From: Branchiostoma floridae
Taxonomy: Eukaryota; Chordata; Leptocardii; Amphioxiformes; Branchiostomatidae
Assembly: GCF_000003815.2 (NCBI RefSeq)
Contig: NC_049986.1
Span: forward strand, 3,736,352-3,800,351
Direction of reading: 5' to 3'
Length of the DNA: 64,000 bases
In this document: one piece after another, positions 15,352-30,100 of the stretch
How positions within the stretch are numbered: the stretch's first letter is position 1
How the letters are laid out: every line of letters starts with the position of its first letter
Notes under the pieces: model-generated
The model's input: the letters and a program-made list of their open reading frames with translations, nothing else
Databases searched by the model: none
What the model was told of the DNA's origin: nothing
Made by a program: the position numbers and the translations under genes

Positions 15352-17824
15352 CTGGAGAAATGAGAGGCCATGTGACGTGTCAATGTCGTATGGTACAGGT
15401 GCAGGTGTGTGGAATAATAAAAGACCATTGACGGAAATCATTGTGTCTGTCCTATATCTTGTCGTTTTTACTTCTTTTGCATAAGAAGACCACTTGTCTA
15501 AAAAGACCACTTTACATTGGTCCCCAGGGTGGTCTTCTTAGACAAGTTTGACTGTATGTATAAGTAAGGCTGTTTTGTAGGGCTTTGATACATGTGAAAT
15601 TAATCTGTTTCCAAAACCATACCCAGTTGCTTGAGTAACTGCATTGTGAATAATAACTGTTGCAGACTAAGCTTGCTAGGTGTAGGAGACAAAAAAACTA
15701 AAACACTTCCCTGGCATAAAGTTATACGTGTGCATGTATATGTATATCTGAAAAATGAAAACATACTAAATTTTTCATTTATATAAAAAATGATAACACT
15801 TTACTTCTAACACTGAATTAAACTACAGGGACTTACCCCTCTAAATATTTTCATTTAACTAAGAGTAACAGATCGAACAACAAAAACAAGAGTCCAACTG
15901 TTCACCATACTGAGACCATAGGGGTGATTTTAGGTTTTCAAAATAATGTACAATACCAGTCCTTACAGAAACAGTAAACTACATACCAATGCAGCAAACT
16001 GAACAAAGAAAAAACAGCTGCAAACACCGGTTACTAACTCAACTTCAATACTCCTTCAGGAAATGACCATCCTTCTCAGAGTAATAAGCTCTCAAAAAAA
16101 GAGTGGGATAAAAAGTCAAAGCTGGTAACAGCCCTAGGTCTAAACATAACAGGGTTGGACAACTTTTCTAAAATTTACATGTCCTATCAGACAAGCCCAT
16201 GGAAAAATTGCTTATCCAAACAAACTTTTCACTTGCACAAAATTCAAATGTCACTTTTATATGCATTTTCACTTACAGCGATGACATTCTTATTATTGCC
16301 TCTCTTTTTCTATGTTGACCACTGCTTGATGTCATGCTGTAAAAAGTACCGGTCTTCGGAAAAATCTTACTTGCCCGATAGAACTAGTGGGATAGGTCAT
16401 GCACTTGCCCAATCAGCACTTCAACTTGCCCTGGACTACAGGGCTTGTGGACTTGTCCAGCCCTGCTAAGAGTTTATGTAAAAGGATGCAGAAGGCCTCA
16501 CCTTCTATCCCATCCAGAGTAGAGTCCTCCAGACTTCCACCGAAGGTTTTTTGTTCAGGTCTGTGGACAGGACTGGACTGGGTGGAGCTGGTAGCAGCAG
16601 GGAATGATAGCTCCTCGGGGAATGTGAAGGACTGCCCCCTTTCTGTTAGCATCTGCATGACAAGGTTCTGCAGCTGGCCCAACTTGTTCTGGAAGTGAGA
16701 GAGATTGAAAAACTGAGAAGGGTGATGACAACTTGACAATCAGGTTCCAAACATTAGTCGTGTTGCCTGAACCTGGGCAATCAAGTAGTATTGAGGTCAC
16801 AAAGACAACTACATGCATTATGTAAAGAAATTTATTTCTAGTAAGGGATTCAAAATCAATGCAGAAAATCCAGACATAAAAGCAAATATTGAAGCAGTTT
16901 TAGTAATATCTTTCAACTGTATGCAATCTCAAGAATTCAGCATTGAATATTTTCATGATTTAAAAAAAAGTCAGTTATCATGACCTCATCCTGCAGAAAT
17001 CATGAGCCGGAAAAATATGATGATTTTTGTTGAGGAATGTTACATCTATTTGACACAAATTGGAAATGCTTATTGAGCTGTTGTAAAATGTCATAAAAAG
17101 ATGTTACATTTTCAAATTGGTGAAATAGCCACTAGAGAACACCCAATAAAACAAATACTGCATAATATGTAAATTCTTCACATTTGGACAACATCTGCAA
17201 GCTAAGACACTCGATGTAAACCAGTCAGAATTACCCTGAGGAAGGTGACAGACAACAAAAAATTGGTGAAAATAATATGGTTATGTAAAAAGAGTCTTTA
17301 TTCATCCAATGGAAGAGTCATTCCGTACCTGCATGTCTTCCCTGTCAATCGCTAATCTGGTGATGAACTCGTCCTTTTCTCTCGCTCGTTGGTGTAACGC
17401 AGCGCGCTGGTAGTGGTACAGCGTTATGTATTCACCTGGGAACAACACGTTCATCAAAAAACATCTCAGCACAACAGCAGTGCCGCAGAGTATAGTACAT
17501 AAGGTCATGTGTGTGTGTATACATGTATCATGGATACTCTAGGACCAAGTGTCTCACAGATAGTTCCTGGGCAAAGTGTCTCCCCTGTAGCCTAAATGCC
17601 TTGTTCATTTTCCAGGAGGACATGTCACACCTAAATGCTTGAGTTTGTTTTCCAGGAAAAATTGTCTCACTTAAATGCTATAGTTTATTTTGCAGGTCAA
17701 AGTGTCTCCCCTATAGTCTAAATGCTTTTCTTCTCCAGGACAAAGTACCTCACCTAAATGCTTCAGTTAAATTTCCAGGACAAACCTCCAGTACTTTGTC
17801 GCAGAGTTCTGCCTTGTCATGTTT

Positions 17825-17895
<71 letters not shown>

Positions 17896-18148
17896 TCTGT
17901 GACTGTGTGTGTGTGCGTCTCTGTGACTCTGTGTGTGTGTGTTTGTGTGTGCGTGTGTGTGTGTGTGTGTGTGAGTGTATGTTTGTCTGTGTGTCTCACC
18001 TATAGTCTCAGTCTCCCCACTCAGCTGCATATTCAGATGTTCTAGCTCCTGTACATTATCGCTGAGTCCTGCCTTGTCCTGTATGAGTATGAGTGTGTGT
18101 GTGTGTGTGTGTGTGTGCGTGCATGCATGTGTGCGTGCGTCCGTGTGC

Positions 18149-18181
<33 letters not shown>

Positions 18182-21100
18182 AGTGTCTCACCTATAGTCT
18201 CAGTCTCCCCACTCAGCTGCATATTCAGGTGTTCTAGCTCCTGTACTTTATCGCTGAGCTCGGCCTTGTCCCGCATGACTGTGCTGAAGCGCTCCTGAAG
18301 CTTGTCCATGGCCTCCTGCAGGTGGTTGTGCTTCTCCTGGGGGATGTAGCCGTCTGTCAGGGCTAGGGGGGAGGGGGGCAGACAGGCATATCAAGGTCAC
18401 ATCAAGGTCACAAGCAGTCACATCAAGGTCACCGTCATATCTTAGGTTACAGTCACATCAAGGTCAGTCACATCAAGATCACAGTCATATCAAGGTCAAA
18501 GTACAGTTTTACATTATTGGTTAAGGACCCTGAAGTTAAAAGGTTTCACGCCTCAAAATTCAAAGCAGGACCGAACAAGAATCAAACATGTTTGACTTTA
18601 GGGTAAATTCTACAAATTATGTGAGGAATGAACTAAAGTTTATCAGCTCATTCTCTTATAAAAGCTGTTCTCTTTTATATAAAGGCCAGCTGAGGCCATC
18701 ATACTGTAGCCGGTACACAGCAAGTGGCGTAACAGTTGCAAGATTCACATTTAAGCAAACTGAACAAAATCGTAATCCAACTGATACAGACGTATTCCTC
18801 TAACGTTCTGTATAGTTTCTCCATCCAAGCTTAACGTCCCCTCCTAAGGACTATGACTCTTTAAAATAGTGTGAATGTTGGGTGAGCGCTAACAGCTAAC
18901 AGCTAACAGCTAAAATTTGAACTCCCAACCTCTTTGTCCTGATGCACAGTCAACTCTTGACTACACACTGATAGGCCAGCATACAAAATTTTCGTAAAAT
19001 AGACACCCCCTCCCCACTTCCACAAAAAAATCCACCGACCTCTTTGTTCCTGTTCCTCCCTGAGTTTGTCCATCTCCTCCACCAGTTGGTGGTGGGTCCT
19101 TCTCTGATCTTCAAATGTCTCCATCAGAGAGTCTCGCTCCATCTCCAGCTGTCGGATGGCTGCAGACAGTGTACTAACCTATGGGGAACATACACACCAG
19201 TCAGTGATGCCACACGGCAACTATGATATGAACTGCAGGCACAAGTGTCTCCATCAGAGATTCCCGCTACATCTCCAGCTGTTGGATGGCTGCAGATAGT
19301 GTACTAACCTACAGGGACCATACATTGTACATGTACACCAGTCAGTGACACCACATGGCAACTATGTCATGAACTGCAGGCACAAACGCCTCCAGCAGAG
19401 ATTTCTGTTAATGTCCAGCTGTCAGATGGCTGCAGACACTACTATCAAACATATAATGTACATGAAACATACATGTGGACACCAGTCAGCGATGCCACAC
19501 AGTAACTTCATCCAGAACTGCAGGCATAAATTCTCCATCAGACAGTCCCACTGTAATCAGTGTCCTCCCACCTCCACACTGGCCCTCCATCCCCTCCACC
19601 AATCACATTGCTAGCTACTACTCACATGTCCAATAGGAAGTCCTGTAACAGCTGACAACTTACCACATCTGAGTTATCCAGGAGATCGGCCTGTTCATCT
19701 GAAGTTGTGGCATTTTCTGTAAAAACATACAAACATACGAGTACATGTACAAGTCAAGGTATTTACAAATGTGAGAAGAAAAAAACAACAACAGATTTTC
19801 ATGGGAGTAATGCAGGGTTTGTTATATACATGCAGGGCTCAAAATACTTTTTTTCCGCATACCTGCACCAGACAAATTTTACCTGCACCACTCTGTATTT
19901 AGGAAGTATGAATCAAACTGAAATTGTTCAGGAACCATTATTTTATACTTCATAGGTGGTAACAGTCAATGCAGCTAATAACAATCCACATGCACCTACA
20001 CCATAGGACATTAATGTATAAAAGCCAGTACATGGACTAGTGCAGGTTAGGTGCAGGTAGACACCAAAAATACCTGCACAGCTCCAATTTTACCTGCACT
20101 AACCTGCATATGCAGATGGTATTGCGAGCCCTGACATTAATAATATTAATGACATTTACCTGTGCTGGTATCTGGGTTCTCCTCTACTGCCCTGCTGTCC
20201 AGTTGAGTCTTCAGCTCTGTGTTCTGTGAGGACAATGTGTTGATGGTTTCCTAAGGGGGAGGTGGGCAACATCAAGTTGTGAATCAGCACAGTAATACTA
20301 GAGAAGCCAATGGCAAAAGTTACAACAATATTTTTCATAGAGAAAAATACATTTATCAACACTGAGCCTGAACATGCAGGCCTCAAACTTAACTTTTTTA
20401 CCTACTGTCCCGCATTGTCCCAAAAATAAATTTCAACTGTCCCGAAGTGAGGATGGACTGTCCCAACCCTATTTTCAGAAATTATGTATTACAACAACTG
20501 TAAGTCAGAGTATGCACGCCTGACAACCGCGGGCAGGCTTTTAGCTAGGAATTCTTTTAGGGTGTACATCTGTAATGTGTTGTACTCTCCGCACTGCGTG
20601 GCTGAGCCAAATTTTTGTCTTTGCTGCAACACTACTTTTGTCCTGAGAATGGGAGGTATGTGTTCTTGATTTGAGGTGGGTATGGCTTAAAGAATACATG
20701 AGGTAATTTTCAAGTAATATAACACTGATTCCTTACAATATAATGTTTCATGAGTTAATACATACAATCAGGGAGAGTAAATTAACCTTACTGCTAAAGG
20801 TGAAACTTGACTGTTACATATATAACAACAGCAAGCTAAAGAAGTCTACAAGAAAATCTGCAAACCAACAGAGGAGAAAGTGTAGCCAGGACTGCCAGGT
20901 ACATCTTATATTTCTTTTGTGTATCTACTCTGTTAAGAACATAGCTGAAAATAAATGCACTGAAAAGTTACTTGTAGCCTGTAACATCAGCGTTTTAACT
21001 TTACACAGTTACAGAAAAATGTGTACAAACATTTAATTCATTGAAAATATATAACAGAAAAGATGTGTTCCAAGGGCAAATTAAGCGAAATTTTCTCAAC

Positions 21101-24100
21101 AAACAACATCCATTTATCAATATTTTAAAAATAAAGACTACAACAAAAGTAATATCTCAAGTTACCGTGAAAAAATCGCGACCTCAGTTCAACATTTTCT
21201 ACGAATTCAGTGCCGACACCGCCCCCCTCCCCGGTATGTCATCGTCACATTAGCTGTTGTTTTTCCCACATTCTACCGACAAACAAGCAAAAAAAACCTC
21301 CAAAACAATCCTATACATGTACTTATCACCATGACTTCAGGCATTCGACGAGTTTTCGTAAACAAATCAAAGTTTTTCCTGCGTGATTTTTCCCGCGAAA
21401 ACAGCGGGGATATCAGATATTCCACCAATAATGGCGCCTGGGCGCGCTACGTCACGCCGAAATGGCCAATGGGGTGCGACTCTCGCGATTCGCGAGATTT
21501 GAGTGAGTGCGAGATTGCGCGAGACTTGAGGTAGAATCACCCAAAATGGCGGCTCGGTGCGGGAATCGGCAAATTTTGAACTTTGAGCGAAGTTTCCGGG
21601 GGAAAATAAGGGCGTACCAAAGGCGTATATCCAAAAAACAGGGCGTACATTTTGCGATTTTTTTAGCGAAGGCCGTACATTGTACGCATTACTAGCTAAA
21701 GGCCTGCCGCGGGGAGATCGGACATTCTGATGTTGATTCGTTGATTATTTTCCTATTGTCCCAAAAGTGTCCCAAAAAGATTTTTCAGTTGTCCCGGCCT
21801 AAATTTTAGTGGTCTCGGGACATCGGGACATAGTTAACTTCGAGCCCTGACATGTAGAGTAAATTATTCCGGAAAACAAGTCTTTCAGGACTTAGCTCCT
21901 GACATTTTTCTATAGATAGTCGTTCAAAATTCTAGATACAGTGAAGTCAGAAAATGGGCAGATAATACCATTTTAAAAAATTTCATTCCCAAGTATTATT
22001 AACTAAGCGTCTGTTTCCCTATGTATCTATTTTTACTCCTGGGTGGGGTGAGGAACGTCATGTTATCATTAACTGAATTTCAAAAGCACACAGCATCCTG
22101 AAATGCTAGGAATCAAATCCCTGACCTTTTGAGATTATATCAGACTCTGTTGCTTGGCTTCTTTGCCCAAGGAGGCTACCAGGGACTAGAATGGTCTCAA
22201 CTAAAGTAAACTGTAAGGGGGCGAAGTATGCCATACCTGTGCAGAAGCTAGCTCTCTCTGTAACATCTCTGTCAGCTGTCCCTGTGCCTCGTAATGTCTC
22301 ATCCTGTCAGCCAGCTGCGACTGCTGCATCAGCTGTTTCATCAGGTCCTCACCGCTGCTGGTCAGCTGCGACACCTGCTGCTCTTTGGACTTCACCTGTA
22401 ACACATGTAACATGGAAATCAAACATTGGTCAGCTGTGACACCTGCAGCTCTTTGGACTTCACCTGTAACACATGCAACAGGAAATCAACATCTCATAGT
22501 ACTGGTCAGCTGTGACACCTGCAGCTCTTTGAACTTCACCTGTAACACATGCAACAGGAAATCAACATCTCATAGTACTGGTCAGCTGTGACACCTGCAG
22601 CTCTTTGGACTTCACCTGTAACACATGCAACAGGAAATCAACATCTCATACTACTGGTCAGCTACAATACCCGCTGCTCTTTGGACTTCACCTGTAACAC
22701 ATGCAACAGGAAAGCAAACATCTCTTATTAGTCATACTACTGGTCAGCTGCGACACCTGCTGCTCTTTAGACTTCACCTGTAACACATGCAACAGGAAAT
22801 CAAAGACCTCGTACATTGATTGAGGTTTTATGAACAATTTTGGACCAAGGCCAAACCAACTTTCCAAACATGCCAGTCCCAATTAAGTTACAACATCTTT
22901 GCCTCACATACATTTAGTAATTGTCACTGTGCAATATTCATATAACTACAAATACACACCAAGCCAAACAAACAAACCAAAGCAATATCTCTGATTTATG
23001 TAGGTAAAAAATCAAGACAACAAATAATACAAAAATTCATCTTAGAAGAATTCTTACATACGAACATACGACAATGTGTTTTCATATGCTGTTCAGTCAG
23101 AACATACGGTTGTACATTATTTACTTGTTGAAGGTAAAAATCAAAGATATTTCAGTATTAGGCACCAGTTGTGAGTAGTCAATACCTACCTCTTCTCTGA
23201 GCGACTTGAGTTCTTCTTCCTGTTCCTCTACTGTTCTGCTGAGCTCTGATGTGGCATGGCGCTCAGACTGTAGAGCTTCTGTCAGCTCAGCTTTGTCATT
23301 ACTCTGCAGAAAACAACACCAAACTCCCATTTAAGATACATGTAGTATGAAACAATTGATTTTAACAGTAAAGGTTTTTGGCTACACCTCATGGGCAGAG
23401 CTGATGGTAGACTCAGGGGTATCCATTCTATTGTCATTTCTGTACATAAAACATAATAAACTCCATGTATGGACAAGAATGGTAATCAAGAACAAAACAT
23501 GACAATAGGTGGAAGCTTGAACTTTTTGGCGACACCTCAAGGAAAGAGCCAATCAAGTAAACTGAAGGGCTCCCTCAGTGAACTTTGTCAATATTTTACA
23601 TATTCCCAAGTGAATACACCATACACAAATGCTCAGATAATAACACCAAGCTGATAAAAAAGTCGAGAGTTTGTCTTTTGCACTGATCAAAAATGCTCGA
23701 AAATTAACTGGTCCAGAAATGAAAATATCCTGCAAAATTAGCCTCTCTTGCTTAAAGTCAATAAAGCTGTATGAAATGTTAATCAAATGCAAGTTTTGCT
23801 GTCCAAAACATTTAGTTTTGCCCCAAAATATTAAAAATGAATGGGAGGGCCAACATTTTGGCAACACCTTTGGGATGGAGCCAATAGTATACTGGAACAA
23901 AGGGTACTGATCACTTTGATCACAGGAATAGGAGGCCTACATTTTTGTCAACACCACCAGGGTGGAGCCAATAATATAATGGTGGTACTGACCACTTTGA
24001 TGAAGCCTGTCTGCAGGAATTGGAGGCCTACATTTTTGGCACCACCACCAGGATGGAGCCAATAGTACAATGGGAGGGTGTTGATCACTTTGATGATGCC

Positions 24101-27100
24101 TCTCTCCAGAAATTAGAGGCCTAAATTTTTTGCAACACCACTAGGGTGGAGACAATAGTATAATGGGGTACTGACCACTTTGATGAAGCCTGTCTGCAGG
24201 AATTGGAGGCCTAAATTTTTTGCAACACCACCAGGGTGGAGTCAATAGTATAATACTGACCACTTTGATGATGCCTCTCTGCAGAAATTGGAGGCCTAAA
24301 TTTTTAGCAACATCATCAGAGTGGAGCCAATAGTATTATGGAGGTACTGACCACTTTGATAAAGCCTGTCTGCAGGAATTGGAGGCCTAAATTTTTTGCA
24401 ACACCACCAGGGTGAAGCCAATAGGATAATAGTGACCAATTTGATGAAGCCTGTCTGCAGGAATTGGAGGCCTAAATTTTTTGCAACACCACCAGGGTGA
24501 AGCCAATAGGATAATAGTGACCAATTTGATGAAGCCTGTCTGCAGGAATTGGAGGCCTAAATTTTTTTGCAACACCACCAGGGTGGAGCCAATAGTATAA
24601 TGGGGTATTGACCACTTTGATAAAGCCTGTCTGCAGAAATTGGAGGCCTAAATTTTTTTGCAACACCACCAGGGTGGAGCCAATAGTATAATGGGGTATT
24701 GACCACTTTGATAAAGCCTGTCTGCAGAAATTGGAGGCCTAAATTTTTTTGCAACACCACCAGGGTGGAGCCAATAGTATAATGGAGTACTGACCACTTT
24801 GATAAAGCCTGTCTGCAGAAATTGGAGGCCTAAATTTTTTGCAACACTACCAGGGTGGAGCCAATAGTACAATATACTAACCACTTTGATGAAGCCTGTC
24901 TGCAGTTCTCCCAGCTGGTTCTTGAGTTCTTTGTTCTGCGCCATGGCGCGGCTGATGGTGGCCTTGTCGTTCTGCATGTCCTCCAGCAGCTGGTCACGGT
25001 CGATGTCCGCCTCGCCGAGCCGCGCCAACGCGCTCTCAAGCTCCAGGATTCTGTCCTCCTTCTCCGCTACTAGTCTGTACAGGGGATGTCACAGAAACAT
25101 CCATTCTTAGCCCCGTGAATAGTTTCATCAGGTTGGTACGTCACTGAATAAAGAGACTCTATAAACACAACCATTGCTTTATTCTCACTGACATTTCGGT
25201 GACCATCTGTCACCTTCTTCAGGGCAATTCTGACTGGTTCACATTGTACTGCAGGACAGGTGTTGCTGCTCACTGTTCAAGAAGAAGGTGACAGATGGTC
25301 ACCAAAACGTCGGTGAGAATAAAGCAATGGTTGTGTAAAAAGAGTCTCTTTATTCATTCATACTTAGCGGAAAGGCTTCTGCGTCTTGCAGAACTTGCAA
25401 AACGTCATGAAAAAGATTGCCTAAAACTAACTTACAACAATATTAAAGATCTATATCAATATGGAACAGTTTGCCACTAGACATAAAGTCAGATAGAAAT
25501 TGTAAGTTTAGCTAGGAGCTTCCTATGTATGCAAATCAGTAATTGTATTATAGTCTGTATATAATAACAGTTGTAAAGATGTTGTAAAAACTTTTATGAG
25601 GGGGGAACAAGTAGAAAGATGGTTCTTACCTACTTAATTGTGCATTGTCATTAACCTGCAGAATAAAAGAGAAACAACAGTTAAAAAGATTTTTTTGTGT
25701 GTTTTTGTGATTGGTGTGTTCTAAAGACAAGGATACTATATATTCAAACCCTGTACAAGCTGCAAGTGTGGACGAGAAAGTGATAGAAAATGTAAGCAGG
25801 CCTTGGAGTGGAGTTAAAAAGACTGATTGGTACATATCAGATGTACCTACAAACTTGCCAAAAGTTAAACAGAAATTTCAACTTCAGCATGACCATGAAA
25901 GTGTGAAGTGCCACTCAGTCAAATGGCGCATCAGCTCCCCCTAACTGTTCATGATATTACTGCAGGGTTTGGTCCCTCTCCAAACTTGCTAAAAGTTCAA
26001 CAGAAACTCAAAACTTCAACATAAAACTATTGTATAATGTAGTACCATTCAGCCATGTGGCTCATGAGCTCCCCCTACCTGTTCATGTTATTACTGCAGG
26101 ATTTGGTCCCTCTCCAAACTTGCTAAAAGTTCTACAGAAACTCAAAACTTCAACATGAAACTATTGTATAATGTAGTACCATTCAGCCATGTGGCTCATG
26201 AGCTCCCCCTACCTGTTCATGATATTGCTGCAGGATTTGGTCCCTCTCCTGTGCCACCTGTTCCATGTCCAGACTGGTACTCACTGGCTCCTCCTCAGGT
26301 GTTACTCCGCTGTCATTGGTCCCGCTGTTGTTTTCCCTCTCCCCGTCAGTTTCATCAACTACAAACAGATACAATTGATGATTTTTTTTTTTTGCATGTA
26401 TAAGGCCTCCCGAATTAAATTTCCTGTTTCTAGAATCTTTTCAAGAAATCGGTGGAAAAGGTAGCTGAAATAAAAAAAGGGTACAAGCATCCTTTTGCTG
26501 TTGTTCACCTTGTAGTGACTAATAGAGGGACACACATGTAGATACATATAAGCTGTGTCAGTTGCACAGTATATTTTTTCATAGGGAAGGGTTGCTAGCC
26601 CTTATCCTCTAATGTGCATATATTTTCAATTTTCTCATTTTTCAATTTCGCTTATTTCCATGTTACCTACTCAGTTTAACAAACTTCACAGAAATTTTTT
26701 TTAGAATAATTCAATGATTTTGTTTGCAAATCTTAATATTCATACTTCATGAGAGGATCCACAAACTACATTTCTTTAACCAATGTTTTATTTCCGATGT
26801 CACACTAACCTGCAGCGCCCTCTAGCTGTGCTATTCTGTACTCCATCTCCTGGTGTCTGGACAACAATCCGTCTCTTTCTTCTGTTACTGACGACACCTA
26901 CCATGGAAAAACAATAGTTAAAATTCCAGAAGTTTTCAAATGACACTAGACAGTACTTTTCATCTCAATACATCACATTTGTAAGAAGATAGTCTGGTCT
27001 GTAATGATATGATCGAGATAACGCTAGGGATGATACCAGAAAATTCAGGTACAATTCAGGTCAGGTCCAGAGGATCAGGTTCCGGTCTAGAACTGAACAT

Positions 27101-30100
27101 GGACCTTATTTCAAAAACTCATGAATGGGTGATACTCAAAACAATGGTCCAATTTGCTACAAAGGAATCTATTTGGCGGAATATCCGACTCCATCTGGCA
27201 TTTTAAAATCCTGTCTTCATGTAAACTCTGTATGCTTTTTCACTGTAGAAACTTGGTAGAAATAACTATAAACTCTATAGACTCTACTTCGCGCTCGTTT
27301 TTCCAGTAAAAACCAAAATGCCAAATCTAGTCATTTTCTACTTTCAGGTCCAAAAAGAAAAAAACAGAAAGACATGAAGAGCACCTGGTGAGCCAGCTGT
27401 TGCAGCTGCTGTTGCAGGTGGCTGCTGTGATCCTGATAGTGCTGTGTAAGCTGTTCCCTCTCTGCAGACAGCTGCTGGAATGCTTGTGTGTACTGCAGCG
27501 AGACAAAACAGTCACAACAATGTCGCCCTAACCTTTACACAAAAATTACCACACAAGGGTTAGAGCAGGTGCTTTCAGCGTATTAAGCCACTGTAGTCGC
27601 AAACTGTAATCATGGAAAAACTGGTGCCTCTACGAACCGTCAGTCAGAAACCCTTTACTGGTTACTCGGCAAGGTGCTACAAACGGACTCCAAAAACAGT
27701 CATTGTGCTGGCGTGATTAATTGTCGCTGATCTAACCGTATCTACCCTCTGAATACAGTTAATATGTAATATTTTTCTTCCGCATGCTGTAGGCTGTATG
27801 GGGAAATGAATTTTAATGAATGAATAAATTCAAACTCAAAAAAATTGTCTTGCAGTAGCAAGTACATGTACCTCATACAATTTATCATACTGTGATTATT
27901 ATATTATTTATGTATAGTATGTGATGTAGAGAGAAGGGGTTGCTGTAGACTGTTGTATGAAAATATGAAAAGAAAAATATTGATGATGATGAATGGTTTA
28001 TTTGTAAATACATCGCAGCCGGGGTGGCTGAATTACGTATTACTTACACTTAGTTACAGGCATAATTCCATTAAAATCTGAATACACATTAAAATTTCAC
28101 AAATTGTTGGAAACATGGATAGAAACAATTAAAATATTAATATTCTTGGTGGTTTCAAGTTCGTGGTACAGTGGCCACCGTGAAAAACGCGAATATGAAA
28201 TTACTGTAAAAGTTTCTGCATTTACAGTAATAAAAAAAAAACCACCTGCAGCACTTTCCTCTCCAGGTCAGCCCTCTCCTCCTGTAGCCTGCCCATGTGC
28301 TGCTGTGTCTCCTGGCTGTCCGTGTGGCTGGACAGCTGCTGTACCCGCAGCTCCGTCATACTCAGCTGTCCTCGCAGGGTCCCAACCTCCTGTTCCATAG
28401 TGGAGCACATTTGTGCCTGCAGAGAGAGTGAATTGAAAGACATGCTTATTGTTTCAATAAGGGCATTGCATTCGTAAATTACTTCATCAGATTGGCAATT
28501 ATTCATAATAATAGTAAAGTTCTTTGGGTACAACCAGGGAGTACTTACTTCCAACGTTTGTGTAATACACTGGGAGAGGGTTAGAGTCATTGACAGAGAG
28601 GAAAAGAGACGAACACGCTGGATAAAGGAGGCAGTCTGGATCAGGAAGTCAGCTCCCGCTATTAACAGAGATTAGGGGGGATACAAGCTGAGCCACATTA
28701 AGGACAGCATTCTCGATGCTGCAGCGTCACCTACATTGGCTTAGTAGCAGCAAGAATTGTATCCATTCTATCCCTGATGATAGTGTCTGACAGACACCGA
28801 AACGTTGGAAGTAAGTACTCCTTGGTTGTGCACAAAGAACCTTTAAGTTACTACATGTATATGAGGACAATTTTTTTAAGCATGTTTGAACTGAATACAG
28901 CATTATGCATAATTGTGCTAGACATAATTACATGCATGGCATGGATAAGAGCCAAAGAACAAAGATGGAAATTTGATTTGGGCCTTGTAAAAGAGGTACA
29001 GTAAATGCATTTAACTTGACAGGGATCTAAGTTCACTGCAGCTGGAAAATGAAGTGATCTCAGCGGTTTTGAGTTCGTGGAAGCACCATAATACAAATGT
29101 CCTGTAGTCACATACTGTAATGGCAAAATGTTGGCGGTGGTTTGGAGTTTGCATGAAGACCAACGCAAGCATTTCTGCAGAATTAATTTCATGGAAACAG
29201 AAATGAAAATTTGACTCAACTTGGGTCATTGTAAGAGTGTTTTTCTGTGCTGCAAGGCTTAAGTGCACTGTCACGGTAATTTTACTTGCCGTGTTGTTAA
29301 AGGTTAAACAACCAGGTAATTTCGGCGAATTTTATCTGTCAAACTCAAAGGCACAGTACTGGTACATAGCTCTACATACATGTGCATGGTACAAATTACT
29401 TCCTTGGGCTTATACTAACAGACTAAGATTATTTGCAAGGTTTTTTTAATGAATTAAACATTGCAAACATTATCTGCATGTATTTTCCTTACCTTTGCTT
29501 GAAATCTTTCTGTAAGTTCAGAATTTTGCTGTGACATTTCATCTTTGGCACGACTGGAAGCAAGAGACAGAAAAGTTGATTCGAATGTTTATCAAATTGC
29601 CACTGTTTAAACTGTTCAATTAGGCCTAGGAAAAAAAAAAATGTTGTGTTTCCTGTTTCAGTCCTGAAAAAATTAGGGTCGGTAGGTAGGGATTATCTTC
29701 TTTTTTTTTTGTATTTTTTTTTAGGCTGGCCAAAACTCTAGTGATACATATCACAATACTGTTGAACAAAGTAAACTGAAATGCATGATGACACTTGTCT
29801 TTCAATGTCAAACTTTAATTTTGTGCATGATAGATACGTTTATCCTTCATTAGATGGGACAAGCAGTGTTTTACTTCAATAGGTAGCAGGCTAAATAAAA
29901 ATTCTATCTGGAAGCTATGTGACTCCACTGCCCAACCCAAAAAAAAGTCTAGGGTCGGCAGGTTTTTTTAGGGTAGGCAGGGAAACAGGAAACACAACAT
30001 TTTTTTTCCTAGGCCTTAGAACAAACTTTCCAATAAATTCTTAATGCATTAATACATACATGTAGATCATCATAATAGTGATTATATAACAGAAAGTTGG

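Noticed and set aside
17767-18309. 180-aa minus-strand ORF with long His-Thr repeats
   Set aside because: It runs out of GOLGA2 exon 25 through two donors into (CA)n; only the exon part is coding.
24387-24881. Set of minus-strand ORFs of form [17 protein letters not shown]...
   Set aside because: They read through the exon 19-derived repeat array. Only the 18-nt TGFIKV piece has exon origin.
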